Below, piece after piece: positions 1 to 4,292 of a stretch of DNA of 6,065 nt. Made by a program: the position numbers and the translations under genes. The notes beneath the pieces were generated by a model. The model did not search any database. It had not been told where the DNA came from and saw nothing but the letters and a program-made list of their open reading frames with translations. Source of the DNA: Treponema sp. (GTDB lineage Bacteria > Spirochaetota > Spirochaetia > Treponematales > Treponemataceae); assembly GCA_031290005.1 (NCBI GenBank), contig JAITOJ010000080.1, positions 1 to 6,065 of the forward strand, read 5' to 3'. The stretch's first letter is position 1. Every line of letters starts with the position of its first letter.

Positions 1-152
1 TTATGCGTTTACTCGCCGGAGTGCGGGTGCAAGAAAAACTCGGCATAGGGGATGCCGTGGTGAAAAACGCGCTCGGCTTGGGTGTAGATGTTATTGTTTC
101 AAGTAATGTGCTGAAGGAACCTGCCGGTAATTTATATCGGGAAAAAATATAA
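1..152 (+). CDS. 3' end of an unrecognised protein gene (5' truncated by window edge)
   Basis: A frame with codons starting at position 3 is open from the window edge to a TAA at 150-152, giving 49 residues that end in ...KEPAGNLYREKI. The ATG at 3-5 has no visible upstream context, so it is probably an internal methionine of a longer protein. Codon choice (GTG, CTC, GCC, GGC mixed with AT-rich codons) resembles the other genes here, and the segment VVKNALGLGVDVIVSS reads like an ordinary soluble helix and strand. I do not recognise the family and assign no function. No terminator follows directly: about 100 bases later there is a strong plus-strand terminator (254-303), which could serve this gene if the promoter at 170-198 is not the only source of transcription. 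Confidence 0.55.
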   Translation, partial: MRLLAGVRVQEKLGIGDAVVKNALGLGVDVIVSSNVLKEPAGNLYREKI

Positions 153-169
153 GAAAATATAAAAACCTC

Positions 170-198
170 TTGCCACTTCCGGCAAAAAGTGATATAGT
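170..198 (+). promoter_or_regulatory. Sigma-70-type promoter of the orphan RNA unit
   Basis: TTGCCA at 170-175 and TATAGT at 193-198 are separated by exactly 17 bases, so this is a good housekeeping promoter with start expected near G205. An inverted repeat, TTGCC (170-174) and GGCAA (181-185) with a 6-base gap, overlaps the -35 box and could be an operator. No plus-strand gene follows, only 100 bases ending in a terminator. The -10 context TATAGTAAAT is nearly repeated upstream of the genes at 1648 and 2216. Confidence 0.6.
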
Positions 199-204
199 AA
201 ATTC

Positions 205-303
205 GTTCCGGCTCTTCTCCCAACTTTACCCAAGATTTGCCGGAATCTCCTTTAAGACCTGCGGGGACCTCCAAGACTGTTGTCACTCCGCAGGTCTTTT
301 TTT
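205..303 (+). ncRNA. Candidate small noncoding RNA, about 100 nt
   Basis: The stretch between the promoter at 170-198 and the terminator at 254-303 would give an RNA of about 100 nt. It has no ATG and no Shine-Dalgarno sequence, so it is unlikely to encode a peptide. Two stem-loops are visible: a 5' hairpin, TTCCGGC (206-212) pairing with GCCGGAA (239-245) around a pyrimidine-rich 26-nt loop that contains TCTCCC and TACCC; and the terminator hairpin. The linker between them contains CTCCTTT (247-253), identical in type to an anti-Shine-Dalgarno sequence, and the terminator loop contains CCTCC (268-272). Its last ~50 nt are antisense to the 3' end of the minus-strand gene at 252-1568. It does not resemble SRP RNA, 6S RNA, 5S rRNA or a tRNA as far as I can judge. 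The existence of the transcript is inferred. Confidence 0.5.
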
Positions 304-1568
304 ATCTTTTTTGTTGTAGCGGCAAACGGCAGCGCTCCCAGCACAATCGCGATTGGCAGAACCAGCGCCACGGTCACCTGATTTTGCTGATAGAACCAGG
401 GCAAAAGCCGGATCCCCAGAGAGAGCACCGCCGCTACGCATACATACATCCAGAGAATACGCAGGAGCCGTTCCGGGGAAAAGCGCTTGTCTGCGTTTTT
501 GCCCCGGGCAGCCTGGATACCCCAGGGAATAGCGGCAAAAAGCAAGGGATTGACAAAGAGAATATTGTAGTTATTGAAGCAATAGTCGTGGTTGGTAACG
601 GTCATTAAAAAGAAGGACAAGAATCCGGCAAATCCGAAAAAAAGCCCCAGAATGCTTTGGCTCACCCCGAGCAAAACCCGTCCGGCGGTGCTCTTTTTTT
701 TGCGAAGCCACATAAAAAACGCCATAAGCGCCGCTATTGCTGTTCCCAGAGTCAGGCTCCGGGGCCACTGTTTCCGGGGAACTTCCAGAATAGCGGGGCG
801 GTTTATTGCCTTGTTAAGAATTTCCACGGAGGTCACCAGGGGACGCTCCGCGCCGGCCGCGTCAGTGTAGGTGAAATCCGCAATCCGGCTGCCGATTTCC
901 GCGGGCAGAAACAGTTCCTGCCAGACGGTGGTGGGTTCGTCGATGTTCTGGCCCATGAGAAAATTGAGGAACCAGTCAAAAAAAGGAGAAAACCAGGTGT
1001 GCCGCCGCACGTGCTGGCGGTAGGTGTAGCGACCGGGCGCTTCGCCGTACCGGGCTTTGAATTGTCCGCCGGTTGCCTCGTCAATAATGTCCCGAATGCG
1101 GGTGGCGCAGTTGTCCTTGAAGTGATGGTAGAGATAATCGCGGTTTTCCGGGAGGATATTATTTTCCGCGAGACGCCGGACTTCCGCTTTCTTTTGCGGG
1201 CTTAAGTTCAGGGTATACACGGTGATGTCCCGGTTATGGGCAGTATAATAGTCGAAGTTGGCTTTTGAAGAAGAAGCCGCGCAGCAATAAATGAGTCTGC
1301 CTAAGGCAAAATTGGTAAAGAAGTGGTCGCTGTTAAAAGAAAAAACCCCCCAGTCATAAAATCGGGAACTGCCGCTCAAGGAATCTTCTATAATAAGCCC
1401 GATGTGGCCCCACCAGAAATAAAGCTCGTCCCCGGGGCCCATGACCGCCGCTTTTACGGTCAGATACTCTCCGGGAGCAGTTTGTGCGGAAAGATATGCC
1501 CCTCCTGAAATACCGGACAAAGCCGCAAGTGACAGCGCCAGAAACAGGGATTTTCGTATGGTTTTCAT
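252..1568 (-). CDS. DUF4105 / Lnb N-terminal-domain-like exported membrane protein
   Basis: A 438-residue protein. Residues 1-29 are a signal peptide (MKTIRK followed by an Ala/Leu-rich core and AYLSAQ). Residues 45-160 carry the DUF4105 pattern: WWGH with His55, a YDWGVFSF motif, a FALGRLIY motif, and NRDYLYHHFKDNCATRIRD with Cys154. The family is described as a periplasmic domain, and a His then Cys order would suit a permuted papain-like (YiiX/NlpC-type) hydrolase, but that activity is inference. The C-terminal half has four or five hydrophobic segments (about 272-288, 298-323, 333-348, 368-390, 398-416), with TNHDYCFNNYNILFVNPL between two of them as in other family members. I start it at 1568 and not at the upstream ATG at 1619, because only this start puts a signal peptide at the N-terminus. 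No Shine-Dalgarno precedes it. The final 16 codons lie opposite the terminator at 254-303. Its substrate is unknown. Confidence 0.85.
   Translation of the reverse strand: MKTIRKSLFLALSLAALSGISGGAYLSAQTAPGEYLTVKAAVMGPGDELYFWWGHIGLIIEDSLSGSSRFYDWGVFSFNSDHFFTNFALGRLIYCCAASSSKANFDYYTAHNRDITVYTLNLSPQKKAEVRRLAENNILPENRDYLYHHFKDNCATRIRDIIDEATGGQFKARYGEAPGRYTYRQHVRRHTWFSPFFDWFLNFLMGQNIDEPTTVWQELFLPAEIGSRIADFTYTDAAGAERPLVTSVEILNKAINRPAILEVPRKQWPRSLTLGTAIAALMAFFMWLRKKKSTAGRVLLGVSQSILGLFFGFAGFLSFFLMTVTNHDYCFNNYNILFVNPLLFAAIPWGIQAARGKNADKRFSPERLLRILWMYVCVAAVLSLGIRLLPWFYQQNQVTVALVLPIAIVLGALPFAATTKKIKKDLRSDNSLGGPRRS
254..303 (+). terminator. Strong Rho-independent terminator
   Basis: AAGACCTGCGG (254-264) pairs perfectly with CCGCAGGTCTT (288-298), an 11-bp stem, followed by an uninterrupted T run at 297-303. 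The loop is 23 nt and can form a short inner GAC/GTC helix (266-268 with 282-284). The T run is on the plus strand only, so it terminates rightward transcription. It lies over the last codons of the minus-strand gene. Confidence 0.85.
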
Positions 1569-1574
1569 GGGGAT

Positions 1575-1604
1575 AGTATGCGGTATTTGAGTTATTCTAG
1601 TCAA
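1575..1604 (-). promoter_or_regulatory. Promoter of the DUF4105 gene, predicted leaderless start
   Basis: On the minus strand TTGACT (1604-1599) and CATACT (1580-1575) are 18 bases apart. Transcription is then expected at about 1568, the A of the ATG, which leaves no 5' leader; no Shine-Dalgarno is visible either. The -10 box is only a 4/6 match, so this is less certain than its divergent partner. Confidence 0.45.
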
Positions 1605-1612
1605 TCCGTCCG

Positions 1613-1642
1613 TTGACATTGCCTCGCGCTCTTACGTATAGT
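1613..1642 (+). promoter_or_regulatory. Sigma-70 promoter of the lipoprotein gene, predicted leaderless start
   Basis: A consensus TTGACA (1613-1618) is followed after 18 bases by TATAGT (1637-1642). The ATG of the downstream gene begins at 1648, so the expected start site (1648-1649) coincides with it and the mRNA would be leaderless. The bases before the ATG contain no Shine-Dalgarno. The -35 box lies 9 bases from the -35 box of the opposite-facing promoter. Confidence 0.65.
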
Positions 1643-1647
1643 AAACC

Positions 1648-2091
1648 ATGAAGATCAAAACAATGACCCTGTGCTGTTTCGCCTGGTCGGCTTTCTTTTT
1701 AGGATGTTCTTCCCAAAAACAGCCCGGGAAGCCTGTTCTTGCGACTCCTCTGCCGGAACAGCCGCGGGAAGTATTTACCATATCGCCCCTGATGCGGGTT
1801 GGAGAAAAGCTGCCGGTCGTAGACGACCATTCCGGTCTGGGGGAAGAACAAATCGGGATGGATTTTTGCCTTACTGGATTGCTAGAAGTTCGGGACGGTA
1901 TGTATACCCTTGTTGAAAATCCGAAGAATCGAAGCCCGGTACAGTTTGCTTTGTCCTTTGCGGCGCGGGAACTAGAACTGACCGCCCGGCGGTTTAACGG
2001 ATATTCTGTGATAGTTACCGGAACCCTGACAGCTTTCTTTTCTCCCTGGTATAAGGAACTCCGGGTCACCCAGATACAGATCCTGGATTAG
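1648..2091 (+). CDS. Small putative lipoprotein
   Basis: A 147-residue protein beginning MKIKTMTLCCF, with a hydrophobic core and a spirochaete-style relaxed lipobox FLGC; Cys20 would be the lipidated residue, followed by SSQKQPGKP as a typical flexible tether. The remainder (about residues 42-147) is a small soluble domain rich in strands, including SPLMRVGEKLPVV, CLTGLLEVRDGMYTLVENP and YSVIVTGTLTAFFSPWYKELRVTQIQIL; the last part reads like a small beta-barrel. I do not recognise a named family. The signal sequence supports the ATG at 1648, although it has no Shine-Dalgarno; the promoter geometry suggests a leaderless mRNA. It sits between a divergent DUF4105 gene and the flagellin gene A promoter, with no terminator seen before the latter, so a link to flagella is only positional. 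Confidence 0.8.
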   Translation: MKIKTMTLCCFAWSAFFLGCSSQKQPGKPVLATPLPEQPREVFTISPLMRVGEKLPVVDDHSGLGEEQIGMDFCLTGLLEVRDGMYTLVENPKNRSPVQFALSFAARELELTARRFNGYSVIVTGTLTAFFSPWYKELRVTQIQILD

Positions 2092-2112
2092 CAAAAAAGT
2101 TTCAAAAAACGC

Positions 2113-2140
2113 TCAAGTTATTTTATCCCCCTGCCGATAG
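2113..2140 (+). promoter_or_regulatory. FliA/sigma-28 flagellar promoter of flagellin gene A
   Basis: GCCGATAG at 2133-2140 matches the sigma-28 -10 consensus GCCGATAA in 7 of 8 positions, and TCAAGTTA at 2113-2120 matches TAAAGTTT in 6 of 8. The spacer is 12 bases against the usual 11. Transcription should begin near 2147, giving a leader of about 68 nt. A TATAGT abuts it at 2141-2146, but the corresponding -35 position holds TTATTT, a poor match, so sigma-28 is the better explanation. Late flagellin genes are commonly controlled this way. Confidence 0.8.
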
Positions 2141-2173
2141 TATAGTAGATTTGTTGCAGGACGCGGCGAATCG

Positions 2174-2210
2174 AATAGCAAGGATGCTATTAACTTACTT
2201 TCCATGGAGG
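2174..2210 (+). promoter_or_regulatory. Predicted CsrA-binding leader of flagellin gene A (hairpin GGA plus GGA in the SD)
   Basis: AATAGC (2174-2179) pairs perfectly with GCTATT (2186-2191), leaving the hexaloop AAGGAT. The sequence CAAGGATG across the loop matches the CsrA consensus core CARGGAUG exactly, with GGA (2182-2184) in the loop, as in selected high-affinity sites. A second GGA (2206-2208) lies inside the Shine-Dalgarno GGAGG, 24 nt downstream, a spacing one CsrA dimer can bridge. A third GGA at 2159-2161 is 23 nt upstream. CsrA binding is inferred from the sequence. Confidence 0.6.
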
Positions 2211-2215
2211 AAAAA

Positions 2216-3076
2216 ATGGTCATCAATCACAACTTGTCAGCGATGTTTTCGAACCGGCTTTTGGGAACAACCAGCGGCGCGGTGCAGAAGGACATTGAGA
2301 AACTCTCATCCGGCGAGAGAATCAACCGGGCTGGGGACGATGCTTCGGGGCTTGCGGTCTCGGAGAAAATGCGGTCCCAAATCCGCGGATTGAATCAGGC
2401 GTCCCGGAACGCGGCGGACGGTATCAGTTTCATTCAGACTACCGAAGGGTATCTGCAAGAAACTACTGAAATCACCCAGCGGATTCGGGAACTGGCTGTT
2501 CAGGCTTCCAACGGTATTTATACCGACGAAGACCGGATGCAGATTCAGGTTGAAGTTTCTCAATTGGTAGCGGAAATCGATCGGATCGCAAGTCATGCCC
2601 AGTTTAACGGCATGAATCTGCTCACCGGGCGGTTTGCCCAGGACACGGGTGGAAATACCGTTACCGCTTCCATGTGGTTCCATATCGGAGCGAACATGGA
2701 CCAGCGCACCCAGGTATTCATCGGCACCATGACCGCCACCGCTCTGGGGATCCGGAACTTTGACACGGAAGAAATCATCAAACTTGACAGCCCTGATGAG
2801 GCCAACCGCGCTATCGGTACTCTTGATGAGACCCTGAAGAGAATCAACAAGCAGCGCGCCGACCTTGGCGGATACCAGAACCGTCTGGAATTCACCATTA
2901 AGGGCGTAGACATTGCCGCTGAAAATCTCCAGGCCGCTGAATCCCGCATCCGCGACGCCGATATGGCTACGCAGATGGTAGAATTCACCAAAAACCAGGT
3001 ATTGACCCAGTCCGGCACTGCGATGCTCGCTCAAGCGAACGCCCAGTCCCAGAATGTGTTGTCACTGCTCAGGTAG
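2216..3076 (+). CDS. flaB: FlaB-type flagellin A (periplasmic flagellar filament core)
   Basis: A 286-residue flagellin that polymerises into the core of the spirochaetal periplasmic filament. Residues 3-141 are the N-terminal flagellin domain (IEKLSSGERINRAGDDASGLAVSEKMRSQIRGLNQ and the Flagellin_N helices), residues 142-200 a short variable part, and 201-286 the C-terminal domain, ending ENLQAAESRIRD...TQSGTAMLAQAN..QNVLSLLR. It has no D2/D3 surface domains and no signal peptide, as expected for an export-apparatus substrate and the usual FlaB size. The segment TVTASMWFHIGANMDQR resembles treponemal FlaB1/FlaB3 and not FlaB2. I start it at 2216 (MVINHNL) and not at 2204, because GGAGG at 2206-2210 is five bases upstream and MVINHNL is the family N-terminus. 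It has a sigma-28 promoter, a CsrA-like leader, and is followed by a terminator. Confidence 0.97.
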   Translation: MVINHNLSAMFSNRLLGTTSGAVQKDIEKLSSGERINRAGDDASGLAVSEKMRSQIRGLNQASRNAADGISFIQTTEGYLQETTEITQRIRELAVQASNGIYTDEDRMQIQVEVSQLVAEIDRIASHAQFNGMNLLTGRFAQDTGGNTVTASMWFHIGANMDQRTQVFIGTMTATALGIRNFDTEEIIKLDSPDEANRAIGTLDETLKRINKQRADLGGYQNRLEFTIKGVDIAAENLQAAESRIRDADMATQMVEFTKNQVLTQSGTAMLAQANAQSQNVLSLLR

Positions 3077-3092
3077 ATAGCGTGGAATATTG

Positions 3093-3140
3093 ATTGACGG
3101 GCGGGGAGGGGTAGTCTCTTTCCGCCCGTTAATTGATTTT
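3093..3140 (+). terminator. Terminator after flagellin gene A
   Basis: ATTGACGGGCGG (3093-3104) pairs with CCGCCCGTTAAT (3122-3133) over 12 bp with one G-U pair, and the loop can add a GAG/CTC helix (3106-3108 with 3116-3118). A T-rich tail follows (TTAATTGATTTT, 3129-3140), interrupted, so termination may be incomplete. The stem would also protect the mRNA 3' end. Confidence 0.7.
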
Positions 3141-3141
3141 A

Positions 3142-3167
3142 AGCGCACCCCCTTTACATAGTGCGCT
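3142..3167 (+). repeat. Inverted repeat over the flagellin B promoter, possible operator
   Basis: AGCGCAC (3142-3148) and GTGCGCT (3161-3167) form a perfect 7-bp inverted repeat with a 12-base gap (CCCCTTTACATA). The gap contains the -35 box TTTACA and the right arm falls in the spacer. Centre-to-centre arm spacing of 19 bases would suit a dimeric DNA-binding protein. It is also a possible auxiliary hairpin of the upstream terminator. Confidence 0.4.
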
Positions 3168-3181
3168 GATTGTTGTATATT
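3153..3181 (+). promoter_or_regulatory. Sigma-70-type promoter of flagellin gene B
   Basis: TTTACA (3153-3158), a 17-base spacer and TATATT (3176-3181), each 5 of 6 against consensus, predict a start near A3188 and a leader of about 204 nt. No convincing sigma-28 box was found between 3077 and 3391. Confidence 0.6.
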
Positions 3182-3187
3182 TATGTA

Positions 3188-3391
3188 AAGACTGTTCTAT
3201 GAAAACTGCCTTTCGTGGGTGAACGAAGCGGCAGAGGCGGAAAGTGCCGGGGCTGAATGCCCGGCGGCAATTTCTGTTCCTGCCGTATGGAACAAAAAGA
3301 AAGAGGGCGCAAAATCTTCCTTAAAATTGTTCTGTTCGGACACGGTCATAAAGCACGGAATGTTTTATGAATTTGAAACATGGAGGCAATT
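3188..3391 (+). promoter_or_regulatory. Long structured 5' leader of flagellin gene B
   Basis: No convincing gene lies here; instead there are several hairpins. CTGCC (3206-3210) pairs with GGCAG (3230-3234), continued by TTCGT/ACGAA around the loop GGGTGA, with one bulged C. GCCGGG (3246-3251) pairs with CCCGGC (3260-3265). CGGCA (3265-3269) pairs with TGCCG (3281-3285), sharing C3265 with the preceding stem. The fourth is the GGA hairpin at 3347-3369, listed separately. GGA triplets occur at 3239, 3289, 3338, 3357 and 3382. The leader depends on the promoter prediction. Confidence 0.45.
3347..3386 (+). promoter_or_regulatory. Predicted CsrA-binding site of flagellin gene B (hairpin GGA plus GGA in the SD)
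   Basis: CATAAAGC (3347-3354) pairs with GTTTTATG (3362-3369), an 8-bp stem with one G-U pair, presenting GGA (3357-3359) in a seven-base loop ACGGAAT. The context GCACGGAATG is close to the CsrA core CARGGAUG, with one extra base. A second GGA (3382-3384) is in the Shine-Dalgarno GGAGG within ACATGGAGG, 25 nt downstream. The layout matches that of flagellin gene A almost exactly although the leaders are otherwise different. Confidence 0.55.
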
Positions 3392-4243
3392 ATGGTTATT
3401 AATCACAACTTGAGTTCAATGTTTGCCAACAGAACCTTGGGGGGTTCCCAGGAATCAATGGCGTTGAATATTGAAAAGCTCAGTTCTGGTCAGCGGATTA
3501 ACAAGGCTGGCGATGATGCGTCCGGGTTGGCGGTATCTGAAAAGATGCGGTCTCAAATTCGGGGATTGAATCAAGCGGGACGGAATATTCAAAACGGTAT
3601 TTCGTTCATTCAGGCCACCGAAGGATATCTTCAGGAAACGACGGATATTCTTCAACGGGTCCGCGAACTTTCAGTCCAGTCCGCAAACGGAATTTATTCC
3701 GATGAGGACCGGATGCAGATTCAGGTGGAAGTTTCTTCCCTTATCGCCGAAGTTGACCGTATCGCGAGCCACGCGCAGTTTAACGGCATGAACATGCTCA
3801 CCGGACGGTTCTCGGATGGCGGGGATGTTACCATGCAGTTCCAGATTGGCGCAAACGCGGACCAGAGTGTTCAAGTGTACATCGGCGAGATGACCGCATC
3901 GTCCCTGGGTCTTTTGGGCGGACAGGGCGGCGCAGCAGAAAGGCTGGAAATCGGTTCTGTTGAGAGCGCCAATACGGCGATTGGGACTGTTGATGAAGCC
4001 TTAAAGAATGTCAGCAAACAGCGGGCAGACTTGGGGGCTTATCAGAACCGGTTTGAAACCGCGTCAGGCGGCATTGCTGTGGCATCGGAAAACCTTCAGG
4101 CCGCGGAGTCCCGGATTCGGGATACCGATATGGCGTCTGAAATCGTCGAGTACACGAAAAACCAGATTCTTACCCAATCTGGTACGGCAATGCTGGCACA
4201 GGCCAACAGTCAGGCACAAAACGTGCTCGCGTTGCTCCAATAG
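3392..4243 (+). CDS. flaB: FlaB-type flagellin B (periplasmic flagellar filament core)
   Basis: A 283-residue flagellin paralogous to gene A. The N-terminal domain (1-140) and C-terminal domain (about 198-283) are nearly the same, including RINKAGDDASGLAVSEKMRSQ and ENLQAAESRIRD..MASEIVEYTKNQ. The middle differs: VTMQFQIGANADQ replaces the longer TASMWFHIGANMDQ, and there is a Gly-rich LLGGQGGAAE stretch at 174-182. The short middle resembles treponemal FlaB2, so A and B look like two filament subunit classes and not a recent copy. The C-terminus is LLQ where A has LLR. I start it at MVINHNL (3392) and not at 3380: GGAGG at 3382-3386 is five bases upstream. It has its own sigma-70-like promoter and structured leader, and is followed by two hairpins before flaG. 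Confidence 0.97.
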   Translation: MVINHNLSSMFANRTLGGSQESMALNIEKLSSGQRINKAGDDASGLAVSEKMRSQIRGLNQAGRNIQNGISFIQATEGYLQETTDILQRVRELSVQSANGIYSDEDRMQIQVEVSSLIAEVDRIASHAQFNGMNMLTGRFSDGGDVTMQFQIGANADQSVQVYIGEMTASSLGLLGGQGGAAERLEIGSVESANTAIGTVDEALKNVSKQRADLGAYQNRFETASGGIAVASENLQAAESRIRDTDMASEIVEYTKNQILTQSGTAMLAQANSQAQNVLALLQ

Positions 4244-4281
4244 CTTTTAAAGAGATTTCTGGATGTTTTCTTTTTAAAAGC
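4243..4281 (+). terminator. Hairpin overlapping the flagellin B stop codon
   Basis: GCTTTTAAAGAGA (4243-4255) pairs with 4269-4281 over 13 bp with one G-U pair; the first base is the G of the TAG stop. The loop TTTCTGGATGTTT contains GGATGT, the 3' half of the CsrA consensus. The stem is A-T rich and is not followed by T residues, so it is more likely a 3'-end stabilising or regulatory hairpin than an efficient terminator. Confidence 0.45.
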
Positions 4282-4292
4282 ACGGAAGTTAC

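Noticed and set aside
170..185. Inverted repeat TTGCC/GGCAA as a minus-strand terminator for the DUF4105 gene
   Set aside because: The stem is only 5 bp and the T-rich tract on the minus strand begins four bases after it, so it is too weak to call; it is noted with the promoter it overlaps.
237..1205. Plus-strand open frames opposite the DUF4105 gene
   Set aside because: They lack Shine-Dalgarno sequences and domain-like sequence; the minus-strand protein has a signal peptide, family motifs and membrane segments.
1568..1619. Upstream ATG at 1619 as start of the DUF4105 gene
   Set aside because: It would put 17 polar residues ahead of a clear signal peptide, its only SD-like bases (GAGG) are three bases from the ATG, and it overlaps the promoter of the opposite gene.
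2118..2146. Sigma-70 promoter using TATAGT at 2141-2146 for flagellin A
   Set aside because: The -35 position holds TTATTT, matching only two consensus bases; the sigma-28 motif explains the region better.
2204..2216. ATG at 2204 as start of flagellin A, and the equivalent at 3380 for flagellin B
   Set aside because: These ATGs overlap or abut the Shine-Dalgarno GGAGG itself; the conserved flagellin N-terminus MVINHNL starts at 2216 and 3392, each with proper five-base spacing.
3186..3215. Possible sigma-28 box for flagellin B (TAAA...GCCTTTCG)
   Set aside because: The spacing is 18 instead of about 15 after TAAA and the -10 half matches poorly beyond GCC; the sigma-70 boxes at 3153-3181 fit much better.
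3287..3370. 27-codon ORF in the flagellin B leader (MEQKERGRKIFLKIVLF...)
   Set aside because: It has no Shine-Dalgarno and no recognisable peptide. It ends just upstream of the flagellin SD, so a leader peptide cannot be excluded, but nothing supports translation.
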